Assembly: GCF_001922345.1 (NCBI RefSeq)
Contig: NZ_CP018811.1
Location: 4,419,386-4,483,385, forward strand
Source: Paraburkholderia sp. SOS3
GTDB taxonomy: Bacteria; Pseudomonadota; Gammaproteobacteria; Burkholderiales; Burkholderiaceae
Direction: 5' to 3'
Length of the DNA: 64,000 nucleotides
This document shows positions 52,569 through 63,393 of the stretch, one piece after another (positions within the stretch are counted from its first letter, which is position 1; every line of letters begins with the position of its first letter). The notes beneath the pieces were generated by a model. That model was not told the origin of the DNA and did not search any database. It saw nothing but the letters and a program-made list of their open reading frames with translations. The position numbers and the translations under genes are program-made.

Positions 52569-54417
52569 ACCGGACCTCGTGCTGCTCGGCAGTCGAGCGT
52601 GCGGACAGCGCGGAGAGCAGACCCGGCACGTCGTCTTCCTGCGGAACGAACGGCGAATGATCGCGCGGGATGCAGAACGCGCTGCGAACGAGAAATTTCT
52701 TCGTCGCGACGTAAAGGTTTTCCGGCACCTTCTGGCCGGTCGAGACATAGTGCACGGGCAGGCGGTAGCGCAGCACCGCATCGAGCGTGCTGCCGAGATT
52801 CGTCGCTTCGTCGAGCTTGGTCAGGATGCAGCCGGCGAGCGGCTGCTTGTCCGGCGCGCTCTGATAGGCCTGTACGACTTCGTTGAGCGTGTCGCCGTGG
52901 CAGGTCGCGTTCAGCAGCAGCAGACGCTGCACCGGTTGGCCCGCGCGGCTCAACATCGCGATCTGGTCCGACACGAGGCGGTCGCGCTGGCTCATGCCGA
53001 TCGTGTCGATCAGCACGATGTGCTTGTTGCGCAGCTCCGAGAGCGCGAGCTGCAGGTCGGCGCCGTCCTTCACCGCATGCACCGACACGCCGAGAATCTT
53101 GCCGAAGATGCGCAGTTGCTCGTGGCCGCCGATCCGGTAGCTGTCGGTGGTCAACAGCGCGACCTTGCTCGCGCCGTAGCGCATCACGCAGCGCGCGGCG
53201 AGCTTGGCGGTCGTCGTCGTCTTGCCGACGCCGGTCGGACCCATCAGCGCGAACACGCCGCCGCGCTCCATCAGCGCGTCTTCGCTTTCCATCACCGGCA
53301 GGTTCGACTCGAGCACCGAGTGCACCCATTCCATGCCCGCGTCGAAGCTCTCGACGGCCGGCAGGTTGTCGACCACCATCCGCACGAGCTGCGCGGAGAA
53401 GCCCGCTGCGAACAGGTGCCGCGTGAGCGCCGACTGGATCGGGCTGCGCCGCTGGCTATCGGCCCACAGCAGACCGGCGAAGTGCTCTTCCATCATGCCG
53501 CGCAGCGAGGCCAGCTCGTTCATGACCGTTTCGTTGACGATCTGCGACATGCGCGCATTGATCGCGTCGGTGACCGCGGCCGTCACGTTCTCGGGATAGC
53601 CGGACGCCGTCGTCGCGCGCTGCGTGGCGCGGCGCGCGGCGAGCTGCGCGGCCTCGCGCGCCCAGTCCGGCGCCTCGTTCGTGAGCGTCGGAATCGCGGC
53701 AAGCGAAACGCCGTGCGGATCGTCGCGGCGCGCGCCCGACGCCGGCACCGGCGCGGACATGGGTGCCGGTGCGGCGCCCGGCGCGCCGAGACCCTTCGCA
53801 GCGGCGGCCGCAGGCGTGAGCGGCGGCTGTTTGCTGCTGTAGTCGCCGGGCTGGCTATCGCGCTTCGCGGCGATCTGCTGCGCATGGTCGATCAGCCACG
53901 GATTCGTTTCGGCCATCGTGGGACGCGGCGCCGGCGCCGGATGCCGTTCCACCGGCTTCATGATCGATGCGGCCGGCACAGCGGGCTTCGCGGGCGCAGT
54001 TGCTTCGCTCTTCTCGACGCGCGGCCGCGCCGGTTCGATCTCGGGCCCGATCAGCGCGGCCACGGTTTTCGCTTCGGGCGCGCTCGCGCCGGGTTCGCCG
54101 TCGGCGCCCGCTTCGGGGCTCGCGCCGAATACCGACGAAAACACGTCAGGCAAACCGCTCGCATACGGATTGGCAAACCCGGAGACCGCGCCGGCACGCG
54201 CTGCGCCTTCCCCGGCCGCGCCTCCCAGCGCCGCCGCGGCGCGCTTGCCCGCAGCCGGCGCGATGGAGGCGAGTTCGCTGTCGGCGAGCGCGACGATCTC
54301 GACGCTGCCGTCGGCGAGCGACCGGTTCGACAGCACGACCGCATCGGCGCCGAGCGCTTCGCGAACGAGGCGCAACGCATCGCGACTCGTGGCGCCGGTG
54401 AATTTACGGATGTTCAA
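52561..54417 (-). CDS. flhF: Flagellar biosynthesis GTPase FlhF
   Basis: SRP-type GTPase of 618 residues that fixes flagellum position. The N-terminal B domain (MNIRKFTGATSRDALRLVRE) leads into a long Ala/Pro-rich linker (residues about 70-260), longer than in Vibrio or Pseudomonas relatives. The NG domain has the P-loop LMGPTGVGKTTTTAKLAARC at about residue 390, DTIGMSQRD and TKLDEATNLGS. It overlaps flhA by four bases and flhG by eight. The GTPase motifs are intact, unlike the partner FlhG. Confidence 0.95.
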   Translation of the reverse strand: MNIRKFTGATSRDALRLVREALGADAVVLSNRSLADGSVEIVALADSELASIAPAAGKRAAAALGGAAGEGAARAGAVSGFANPYASGLPDVFSSVFGASPEAGADGEPGASAPEAKTVAALIGPEIEPARPRVEKSEATAPAKPAVPAASIMKPVERHPAPAPRPTMAETNPWLIDHAQQIAAKRDSQPGDYSSKQPPLTPAAAAAKGLGAPGAAPAPMSAPVPASGARRDDPHGVSLAAIPTLTNEAPDWAREAAQLAARRATQRATTASGYPENVTAAVTDAINARMSQIVNETVMNELASLRGMMEEHFAGLLWADSQRRSPIQSALTRHLFAAGFSAQLVRMVVDNLPAVESFDAGMEWVHSVLESNLPVMESEDALMERGGVFALMGPTGVGKTTTTAKLAARCVMRYGASKVALLTTDSYRIGGHEQLRIFGKILGVSVHAVKDGADLQLALSELRNKHIVLIDTIGMSQRDRLVSDQIAMLSRAGQPVQRLLLLNATCHGDTLNEVVQAYQSAPDKQPLAGCILTKLDEATNLGSTLDAVLRYRLPVHYVSTGQKVPENLYVATKKFLVRSAFCIPRDHSPFVPQEDDVPGLLSALSARSTAEQHEVRFG

Positions 54418-56522
54418 GCTTGACCCCCGATGAGGTTAACGACCTTGATGTTTCTTGTGTCGGGCACTTCCGCGTACGAAAGCACCTTCAGTTGCGGCAG
54501 GCTGCGGCGCAGGAAGCGCGCGAGCATGGCGCGCAGCGAGTGCTGCACGAGCAGCACCGGCGCGTAGCCGAAGCTTTGCTGGCGAGTCATCGCCCGTTGC
54601 GTTTCGGTAAGCAGCGTCTGCGCGAGGCCTGGTTCGAGACCGGGGTTCGGACCGGTCGTCAGCGCCTGCGCGAGCACGCGCTCGAGATTCGAATCGAGGC
54701 CCATCACCTGCATGTCGCCGCTGCCCGGGAACCATTGCTGCGTGATCGCGCGGCCCAGCGCGAGGCGCACGATGGCCGTGAGGTCGTGCGCGTCGGTGAC
54801 CTTCGGCGTGTGCTCGGCGATCGATTCGAGAATCGTGCGCATGTCGCGGATCGGCACGCCTTCCTCGAGCAGGTTCTGCAACACCTTTTGCAGCGTCGTG
54901 ATCGACACCTGCTTCGGGACCAGTTCTTCGACGAGCGACGGCGACGACTTCGTCGTCCGTTCGAGCAGCGCCTGCACTTCCTGGCGGCCCAGCAGCTCGG
55001 ACGCGTGCATGACGACCAGATGGTTCAGGTGCGTGGCGACCACCGTGCTCGAGTCGACCACCGTGTAGCCGTACACCTGCGCCTGCTCGCGCAGGTTCGT
55101 GTCGATCCAGACGGCCGGCAGGCCGAACGCCGGGTCGGTGGTCGGCGCGCCCGGCAGCGCGGCGCTGACCTGCCCCGGATTGATCGCGAGCCACTGGCCC
55201 GGATACGCCTCGCCGACGCCGATCTCGACGCCCTTCAAGGTGATGCGGTAGCCGTTCGGACGCAGTTCGAGGTTGTCGCGGATATGGATGACGGGCGGCA
55301 GAAAGCCGATTTCCTGCGCGAACTTCTTGCGGATGCTCTTGATCCGCTTGAGCAGCTCGCCGTCCGAGTTGCGGTCGACGAGCGGAATCAGCCGGTAGCC
55401 GACTTCGAGGCCGAGCGTGTCGATCATCGTCACGTCGTCCCAGCTCGCCTCGGTGTTCTCGGGCGCGGTCAGCGTGGCCGGCGAAGCCTCGACGAGGGCC
55501 GACGCCGACTTGCGCCGCTCGGCGCGCTTCTTCAGCACGCGGCCGAGCTGGATCGCGCCGCCGCCGAGCGCCAGGAACGCGAGGTGCGGCATGTCGGGAA
55601 TCAGGCCCATCAGCACGAGGATCGAGCCCGTGATCATGAGCACGCGCGGGTTCGAGAACAGCTGCGAGGTCAGCTGCGTGCCGATGTCCTCGTTGGTCGC
55701 CACGCGCGACACGATCACGCCGGCGGCCGTCGAAATGACGAGCGACGGGATCTGCGCGACAAGGCCGTCGCCGATCGTGAGCAGCGTGTAGTTCTTGCCC
55801 GCGTCCGCGAAGCTCATGCCGTGCTGCGCGACGCCGACGATAAACCCGCCGAGGATGTTGATCACCATGATCAGCAGGCCCGCGATCGCGTCGCCGCGCA
55901 CGAACTTGCTCGCGCCGTCCATCGAGCCGTAGAACTCGGCTTCCTGGGCGATCTCGCTGCGCCGCTTGCGCGCCTGCTCTTCGTTGATCATGCCGGCGTT
56001 CAGATCGGCGTCGATCGCCATCTGCTTGCCCGGCATCGCGTCGAGCGTGAAGCGCGCGGACACTTCGGCAATGCGGCCCGCACCCTTCGTGATCACCATG
56101 AAGTTGATCACCATCAGGATGATGAACACCACGATGCCGACCGCGAAGTTGCCGCCGACGAGGAAGTGGCCGAACGCCTCGATCACCTTGCCGGCCGCAT
56201 CGGGGCCCGTGTGCCCTTCGAGCAGCACGATGCGGGTCGACGCGACGTTCAGCGACAGGCGCAACAGCGTCGAGAACAGCAGCACGCTCGGGAACGCGGC
56301 GAAATCGAGCGGCTTGGTCGTGTACATGCTGACGAGCAGCACCATCACCGACAGCGCGATGTTGAACGTGAACAGCAGATCGAGCAGGAACGGCGGCAAC
56401 GGCAGGATCATCATGCCGAGGATCATGCAGATCAGAATCGGCCCGGCGAGCGCGCGCAGGTTCGCGCTCTGCAGCATGTCAGGGCGGCGCGAGAGGAAAC
56501 CGGCGCGGGGCGGCGTGCTCAT
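54414..56522 (-). CDS. flhA: Flagellar export gate protein FlhA
   Basis: Export-gate protein of 702 residues. Eight N-terminal helices carry the FHIPEP-type segment KGAGRIAEVSARFTLDAMPGK, AIDADLNAGMINEEQARKRR and REAEFYGSMDGASKFVRGDA-like sequence (EAEFYGSMDGASKFVRGDAI). The cytoplasmic C-terminal domain (residues about 360-700) docks substrates and chaperones. It overlaps flhF and flhB by four bases each. The start at 56522 gives MSTPPRAGFLSRRPD. Confidence 0.96.
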   Translation of the reverse strand: MSTPPRAGFLSRRPDMLQSANLRALAGPILICMILGMMILPLPPFLLDLLFTFNIALSVMVLLVSMYTTKPLDFAAFPSVLLFSTLLRLSLNVASTRIVLLEGHTGPDAAGKVIEAFGHFLVGGNFAVGIVVFIILMVINFMVITKGAGRIAEVSARFTLDAMPGKQMAIDADLNAGMINEEQARKRRSEIAQEAEFYGSMDGASKFVRGDAIAGLLIMVINILGGFIVGVAQHGMSFADAGKNYTLLTIGDGLVAQIPSLVISTAAGVIVSRVATNEDIGTQLTSQLFSNPRVLMITGSILVLMGLIPDMPHLAFLALGGGAIQLGRVLKKRAERRKSASALVEASPATLTAPENTEASWDDVTMIDTLGLEVGYRLIPLVDRNSDGELLKRIKSIRKKFAQEIGFLPPVIHIRDNLELRPNGYRITLKGVEIGVGEAYPGQWLAINPGQVSAALPGAPTTDPAFGLPAVWIDTNLREQAQVYGYTVVDSSTVVATHLNHLVVMHASELLGRQEVQALLERTTKSSPSLVEELVPKQVSITTLQKVLQNLLEEGVPIRDMRTILESIAEHTPKVTDAHDLTAIVRLALGRAITQQWFPGSGDMQVMGLDSNLERVLAQALTTGPNPGLEPGLAQTLLTETQRAMTRQQSFGYAPVLLVQHSLRAMLARFLRRSLPQLKVLSYAEVPDTRNIKVVNLIGGQA

Positions 56523-57780
56523 GCGCGGCCTCCGTCGTTGCGCGGGTTGCGGTTGCCGCGCGTGTCGCCACGCTCGCTGGTACGGGCTTGCGGATCGATT
56601 GCTTCCACGTCTTCGATATCTTCGATGTCGTCGTCTTCGTCAGCGGCCGGGCCGCGCTTGTCGAGTTCGGCCGGCACGTCGAGGTCGCTCGGGCGTACCG
56701 GCTCCGCGCCGCCGTGCGTATTGAAGCGGCGCAGCTGATAGACCCATGCGAGCACTTCGGCGACCGCGCCGTACAGCACGCCCGGCACTTCGGCGTCGAG
56801 ACGCACGTTGTAATAGAGCGCACGCGCAAGCGGCGGCGCTTCGAGCAGCGGCACGTTGTTCTCGGTCGCGAGTTCGCGAATGCGCGCCGCGACGAGGTTC
56901 ACGCCTTTCGCGACGACCTTCGGCGCGCGCATCTTGCCGTCCGTGTATTGCAGCGCGACCGCGAAGTGCGTCGGGTTCGTCACCACCACGTCGGCCTTCG
57001 GCACGTGCTGCATCATGCGGCGCCGCGCGGCCGCGCGCTGTTGCGCGCGAATGCGGCCTTTCACATGCGGATCGCCTTCGTTTTCGCGGTGCTCGCGCTT
57101 GACCTCTTCCTTGGTCATGCGCAGCTTTTTCTCGTATTGCCAGATCTGGTACGGCACATCGAGCGCGGCGATCAGGAACATGCCCGCGACGGTCGTCGCG
57201 CAGCACACGGCGATCAGATGGGCGGTGTTCGCGAAGGCCACCGACATCGGCTGCGTGACGAGCGCGAGCACGTCGTCCTTGTGATTCCAGACCGCGAGCG
57301 TGCCGATCCCGCCGACCACGAGCGTCTTCGCGAGCGCCATGCCGAGCTGGATCACGCCGTTCGGCGAAAAAATGCGGCCGAGGCCCGACACCGGATTGAG
57401 CTTGTTCCACTTCGGCTCGAGCGACTTTGCCGACAGCAGCCAGCCGCCCAGCGCGATCGGCGCGACGAGCGCGGCGAGCCCGGTCAGAAACAGCAGCGGC
57501 GCGAGCGCCTGCAGGCCCTGCATGCTCGCGGCGCCCGCCCCGATCAGCATGCGGCGCGTTTCGAAGACGCTCGCGTGATCGAACGTGAACGAGCCGCGCA
57601 GCATGCCTTCCAGATGAGCGCCGATCTGACCGGACAGGCCCCACGCGCCGAAGAAGCCGGCCGACAGCAGCGCGAACGAGACTAGCTCGCGCGAGCGCGC
57701 GACCTGCCCTTCCTCCCGCGCCTTCTGACGGCGACGGGGGTGGCTGATTCGGTCTTTTCGAGGTCGCTGTCCTCTGCCAC
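56519..57780 (-). pseudogene. flhB: Flagellar export switch protein FlhB, frameshifted by a single-base deletion
   Basis: FlhB sets export specificity at the gate. A GTG at 57780 (SD GGAGAG) begins MAEDSDLEKTESATP, then the frame is lost at the C run at 57736-57740 and meets a TAG. In the next frame FlhB resumes at once (RRRQKAREEGQVARSREL) and stays open to the stop, with the NPTH autocleavage site in VVTNPTHFAVALQY and a C-terminus rich in Asp/Glu. Adding one base (for example ACCCCGCGT) restores a 420-residue protein. If the deletion is real, no flagellum should form; consensus error is more likely. It overlaps flhA by four bases. Confidence 0.9.
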
Positions 57781-57881
57781 GGGGCTCTCCAGGCGGTCAC
57801 GGCATCCATTGCCGGTTTTCCGGGTGAGAGCGATTATTCCCGTAGACGTAAAGGGACGATCGGCGGATAAAGGGCGTTAAA

Positions 57882-57897
57882 CCGGGGTATTTCGCGG
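57882..57897 (-). promoter_or_regulatory. Possible FlhD4C2-like half-site upstream of flhB
   Basis: On the minus strand CGCGAAATACCCCGG resembles the AACGAATAGCCGGGG half of the flgB/flgA dyad and the enteric AAATAGCG half-site. It lies about 100 bases before the flhB start. A second half, if any, is degenerate (GGGAATAATCGC, nearer the gene). Confidence 0.3.
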
Positions 57898-57927
57898 GAT
57901 GGAGGAAGCAGCGGGCCGGCAACCCCG

Positions 57928-57951
57928 CAGCGGCCCCGGACGGGGCCGCTG
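57928..57951 (-). terminator. Strong GC hairpin after the DUF3443 gene
   Basis: CAGCGGCCCCG (57928-57938) and CGGGGCCGCTG (57941-57951) form a perfect 11-bp dyad 23 bases past the DUF3443 stop. There is no good T-run on the minus strand; GTTTC follows on the plus side. It is probably a transcript end or stabilising stem. Confidence 0.5.
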
Positions 57952-57974
57952 TTTCGCCGTACGCGAACGCGCGG

Positions 57975-59243
57975 CTAGAACGCGATAAACGGCGCCCGGC
58001 CGCCGGACGCGCGCAGGTCGAGGCCGTGATACACGGTCTTGCCGAAGTAGAACGGCAAGCCGAGATCGAGCGTGCCGCTTGTCGCTCCGGCCGAACCCGT
58101 GAGATTGCCTAACGCGAAATTCCCAGTTTTGAGAAGATTATCTGCGTTGTCTGCTGCGAAATTTACAGTTGTCACGGTCGTGCCGACCCCTTGCAGCGTG
58201 GCGGTGAGGATCTGCTTGGCGGCTGGGCAGTAGAAACCCTGCGCGTTGCTGCCACACAATGGGAGAGACGCGATCATGAACACGCCGTTAGAACCCGTGT
58301 CGAGGAAAGCTTTCACGCCGCTCACGCCATTGAAAGTACTGTTTTGGAGGTCGCCCGCCAAGTCGGAAACGAGCATTGTCACTGTGCCCGGCATCGCGTT
58401 GTTCGACTGTGTGTTGATGCCAAAGGTGACAAGGCCCGTCGCGGTCTTCGAGCCTCCGTCTGGCACAGCCGGGAACTGGACGATTACGCCGTTGTTGTCG
58501 CTCGCGAAGCGCGCCACAGGGTTCGTGACCTGCTGCGTGACCGCGACCGGCACACGCGTACAATTGGCCGTCGTCGTATTGGGTGGGCAGGAGAAGTACG
58601 TGCTCGGATTGTTGACCGACATCGCTGCGGCACATGCGGTTCCGCAGTCCGTAATCGCCACACCGACGCCGAGAATGCCGTTTGCATTGAGCGCATTGGC
58701 TGTGTCCTGGGCATTTGACGCGGGCACGCTGTTCGTGCAATTTTCGCTCGGAATCGTTGCCTCCGGTAAATCACCCACCACTTGGATTGGAATACTAGCC
58801 GCCGTCTCCCCGCCGATATGTACGTCGGCCGTACGAATCGTCCCCCACGTGAAGCTTTGCGCGAAAAGCGCACATTGCGCAAGGATGCCGGATCCCGATG
58901 GCAACGCCGGCAGGCTGGCGCCCACCGAACCCAACGATGTGTTGAGCACACGCAGGCCGAAAGACCTGGTATCGAGCAACACATTGTTGATGGTTTGACA
59001 CGCGGTCGCCGAACCAGGTGCGCAGACAGTCACGGTCACGGTCGGAATATTCACGTTGCCCGACACACCCTGGCTGATCACCGCGGCGACCTGATTCGCT
59101 CCCGAGGGCGTCGGAGTGCTCGGTGAATTCGAACCGGCGCTGTTGTCGCTGCCGCCGCCTCCGCCGCAACCGGCGACGATCAGCGACACGGCAAGCGCGG
59201 CGGCGCCTTTCAGCCAAGGCGTCATTCTGGTTGTTCGTTGCAC
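57975..59243 (-). CDS. DUF3443 family lipoprotein with pepsin-like motifs
   Basis: Secreted lipoprotein of 422 residues. The signal ends in the lipobox VAGC, followed by a Gly/Ser linker. Two half-motifs resemble pepsin-type aspartic proteases: NVLLDTRSFGLRVL at about residue 88 and KAFLDTGSNGVFMI at about 310, with NGILGVGVAI between. In active A1 proteases both halves read DTGS or DTGT; here the first is DTRS, so catalysis is doubtful. The frame is intact. It follows the DUF2844 gene by 25 bases, the usual partner in Burkholderiales. Function is unknown. Confidence 0.82.
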   Translation of the reverse strand: MQRTTRMTPWLKGAAALAVSLIVAGCGGGGGSDNSAGSNSPSTPTPSGANQVAAVISQGVSGNVNIPTVTVTVCAPGSATACQTINNVLLDTRSFGLRVLNTSLGSVGASLPALPSGSGILAQCALFAQSFTWGTIRTADVHIGGETAASIPIQVVGDLPEATIPSENCTNSVPASNAQDTANALNANGILGVGVAITDCGTACAAAMSVNNPSTYFSCPPNTTTANCTRVPVAVTQQVTNPVARFASDNNGVIVQFPAVPDGGSKTATGLVTFGINTQSNNAMPGTVTMLVSDLAGDLQNSTFNGVSGVKAFLDTGSNGVFMIASLPLCGSNAQGFYCPAAKQILTATLQGVGTTVTTVNFAADNADNLLKTGNFALGNLTGSAGATSGTLDLGLPFYFGKTVYHGLDLRASGGRAPFIAF

Positions 59244-59268
59244 GAGAATTTCTCCAGTCGTCGGTCGA

Positions 59269-59880
59269 TTAGCGGAGTTGGTCGCCGGTTATGCCGGCCG
59301 GCATCAGCGCGGGCAGATACCCACAACCGACATAGCTCCCCATGTGGCCGCCCGCGCGAACCACGAGGCCGCCCTGTTCGACCGTCGCCGGGCCGCGTGC
59401 GGCACCGCGTGCCGCCCGAGCGGCGCGCGCGCCCTCCACATACTGCTGGTAGTAGTCGTTGCCGAAGATTTCGGTGAGATTCGGATACGCGGGTCCGTTC
59501 CAGCATGCGGCGAACACCTGGCCGTTGCCGTCTACGTATTCGCGCACGACGGTGCCGGTTGCGAGCGTGGTCGAGCGCACCGTATAGGCGGCGGGACCCG
59601 ACGCTGCTGCAGAACCCGACGCAGCCGACGCCACACTTGACGCCGCAGCCGATGCGCCCGGCGTGATCGCATTGCGCATCGTCGCCGTGGCCGACGCGGA
59701 CGGCGCGCCTGACATGGCCGACGGACCCGACGTCGTCACGCTCGCGCCTTGCGGCGTCGTCATCGGACTGCTGCCCAACGCCGCGTTCGCTGACGGCGCG
59801 GCGGCCAGCATGCCGGCCGCGCAGAATGCGGCAGCGGCAAGCGCGAGCACGCGACGCCGCAACGGGTTTGATTCGAACAT
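59269..59880 (-). CDS. DUF2844 family secreted protein
   Basis: Secreted protein of 203 residues. The start at 59880 (MFESNPLRRRVLAL) gives a Sec signal ending at PSANA before ALGSSPMTTPQGASV. An Ala/Ser-rich region is followed by the DUF2844 core TTLATGTVVREYVDGNGQVF and VVRAGGHMGSYVGCGYLPAL. The frame is intact, in contrast to the che genes upstream. It is paired with the DUF3443 lipoprotein; the conserved pairing suggests joint action at the cell surface, otherwise unknown. Confidence 0.82.
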   Translation of the reverse strand: MFESNPLRRRVLALAAAAFCAAGMLAAAPSANAALGSSPMTTPQGASVTTSGPSAMSGAPSASATATMRNAITPGASAAASSVASAASGSAAASGPAAYTVRSTTLATGTVVREYVDGNGQVFAACWNGPAYPNLTEIFGNDYYQQYVEGARAARAARGAARGPATVEQGGLVVRAGGHMGSYVGCGYLPALMPAGITGDQLR

Positions 59881-60231
59881 CGGCACTCTCTCCTTGAAAA
59901 CCGCGCTCGCGATGCGAGCCGCATGCAGTCCGAACCTGTTTGCATGGTCGCGACGCATGTTGAAGCGCGATGACACACCGCACCGCGCGCCATTCGGATC
60001 CGCCTTCCAGGCCACGCCAGCTGCTTCTCGAAAGCGCGCTGGCAACCGCCCGACAGCGCTGCGCAAGCCCGATGCCCGTTGCCGGAACGGGAAAGGGCCT
60101 TTGCGTTACGCGATGGCTAGTATGCCTGCGGAGAGATCGAAGGGACAGACTCCGCGGCTGCGTGAGCATTCGCTTTCAGCAGCCGCGCAGCCTTCGGGGA
60201 CGAGAGAGAGCGGGAGTCGGAGAGATCCGCG
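59881..60231. other. Spacer between cheZ and the DUF2844 gene
   Basis: This stretch of 351 bases should hold the end of the che transcript and the promoter of the DUF2844/DUF3443 pair. A loose stem (GGCTGC at about 60158 with GCAGCC at about 60180) is the only dyad noted; no T-run, sigma-28 site or gene was recognised. Apparent coding continuation from cheZ into this stretch on the minus strand results from the frameshift in cheZ. Confidence 0.5.
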
Positions 60232-60938
60232 TCAGAAGCCGAGGCTCGCGAGCAGATCGTCGACTTGCGACTGATCCTGCATGACGTCGGCCTTGCCTTC
60301 GGGGTTGATCTGCGGACCGTTGAGCAGACCCTCGGGGCTGCCCGTCGACGACACTTCGCGACGAGCGCCGCGGCCGTCGCCGCGAACTGCTCGCGCCGCT
60401 CGGGCGCGATGTTCTCGACGAGCACGCCGAGCAGTTGCTGCTCGATCACATAGACGATCTCGGTGATCTTCTTGATCACCTGGCCCGTCAGATCCTGGAA
60501 ATCCTGCGCGAGCATGATCTCGAGCAGTTGCTGGTTGGTCGCCGCCGTCGCGTCGGGCAGCTTGCCGAGAAACGCGTGCGTGTCGTCCATCAGCGTGCGC
60601 ACTTCGTCACGTTCGAGCGGCGCCGCGTACCACTGCGCCCAGCGCGCATCGAGCTTGCCCGCGTCCTGCTGCAGCTGCTCCTGGATCGGCTTCGCGACTT
60701 CGATCGCGGTCAGCACTTTTTCGGCGGCCTGCTCGGTCATCGTCGCGACGTATTTCAGGCGGTCGCGTGCGTCCGGCACGGCTTCCGCGGCACGCTCGAC
60801 ATGCTTGTCGATGCCGAGTTCGCGCATCGAATCGCGCAGCGTGCGCGTCAACTGGCCGATCCGGGCGAGAATCCGGTCGGTGGTGTGATCGCTGTCGTCG
60901 CGCGCGACCGCGTCCTGCGCGTTGGTCGGCTGGTTCAC
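60232..60938 (-). pseudogene. cheZ: Chemotaxis protein phosphatase CheZ, frameshifted by one deletion
   Basis: CheZ dephosphorylates CheY-P. A GTG at 60938 starts VNQPTNAQDAVARDDSDH; the long helical hairpin and the active-site segment AQDFQDLTGQVIKKITEIVY are intact. Near 60357 one G is missing (GTCGCGGAAGTG reads GTCGCGAAGTG), and the frame runs on into about 40 foreign residues. With the base restored, the protein ends normally: SSTGSPEGLLNGPQINPEGK, then the CheY-binding tail VDDLLASLGF and a stop at 60232, 235 residues. The catalytic core is upstream of the lesion, but the CheY-binding tail is lost as read. Confidence 0.88.
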
Positions 60939-60939
60939 A

Positions 60940-61333
<394 letters not shown>

Positions 61334-61545
61334 CTGATTCCCCTCTATTTCCCAATCCAGCCGGGCGGCGCACCGCCACCCGTTCGTCATTCAGTTCCCG
61401 GTCCGCTCAGGCCCCATGCAACAAAGCTGCATCGATGTGCCGTATAGAACGGTTATCGGCTGCACCGCGGTTACTCTGTAACCCAAATGGCCGCTCAAGA
61501 CCCCGTCGCGGCGTCGCCTTCGCACGCGCGCCGCGACCGGCATGA
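61334..61545. other. Spacer between cheB and cheY
   Basis: The spacer is 212 bases long, unusual inside a che operon. A small perfect dyad GGTTAC-TCT-GTAACC lies at 61469-61483. No gene or promoter was recognised. Confidence 0.45.
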
Positions 61546-62621
<1,076 letters not shown>

Positions 62622-62626
62622 AGTTG

Positions 62627-63393
62627 CTACGCCTCCTCTGCGGTCCGCGCATTTTTGGAATCGTTCTCGCGGCCGCCCGCGTTGAACAGCTCGATACGTG
62701 GCTTCGTCGCGCCGCCTGCGGTGCCGGCTGCGGAGCCGCCGGCGCGCGCGCGCTGCCGCCGCCCTTGCCGGCACTGAACAGCTCGACGCGCGCGCGCGCC
62801 CTAGCGAGGCGTTCGGCGCGCTGCTCGGCGCTCTGCCGGGCCAGCACGCGTTCGCGCTCCGCCACATCCGGGTCTTGCTGCAATCCGAGTTTCTTCACCA
62901 TCACCTGGCCGGTGCGCGGCAGGAACGCGACCTTGCGCGGATGTGCGCCCTGCAGGTCTTCGGCGATGATGCGGATTTTTTCGAGCGCGAGATAGCGGCG
63001 CACGAATTCGGAATTGCGATCGCCGATATTCATCGTCGTCATGCCGGCGAGCACGGCGGCGCCGCCGAACACTTTCGCTTCGAACCGCTCGCGGCGCCCG
63101 CCCGCCTTGATCAGCTCGTTGATCAGCACTTCCATCGCGTACGCGCCGTAGCGCATGGCGTCGGAGGCGGCCTGCACGACTTCGGCGCCGTCGTCGGGCA
63201 GCATGAAGTGATTCATGCCGCCGATGCCCGCGGTGCGGTCCTGAATGCAGGCGGCGACGCACGAACCGAGCACGGTGACGAGCACCATGTCTTCGTTCGT
63301 CGTATAGAACTCGTTGGGCAACAGCTTCACGCCGGGACGCTTGAAGTGGTTGTCGTAATAGAGGTTGTTCGCGATCGGCAATCCGGTGCTCAT
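62627..63393 (-). pseudogene. cheD: Chemoreceptor glutamine deamidase CheD, one deletion near the 3' end
   Basis: CheD deamidates receptor glutamines. [20 protein letters not shown] starts at 63393, overlapping the cheR stop (ATGA). The catalytic cysteine is in [14 protein letters not shown] and the histidine in [11 protein letters not shown]. One G is missing near 62710 (GGCGGCGACG reads GGCGCGACG). Restored, the protein ends [20 protein letters not shown] and stops at 62627, five bases before cheB, 255 residues. As read it runs into cheB. The tail holds two similar motifs, RVELFSAG and RIELFNAG, flanking an Ala/Pro linker. The catalytic domain is unaffected. Confidence 0.85.

Noticed and set aside
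54420..56738. Very long plus-strand open frame opposite flhA and part of flhB, and many similar frames opposite other genes (for example 1740-3287 and 5014-6528)
   Set aside because: High third-position GC keeps antisense frames open; these have Arg/His-rich composition, no domain motifs and no ribosome sites, while the opposite strand carries clear genes.
60117..60231. C-terminal extension of CheZ reaching 60117
   Set aside because: It is a product of the frameshift; the normal CheZ tail and stop are present in the adjacent frame at 60232.
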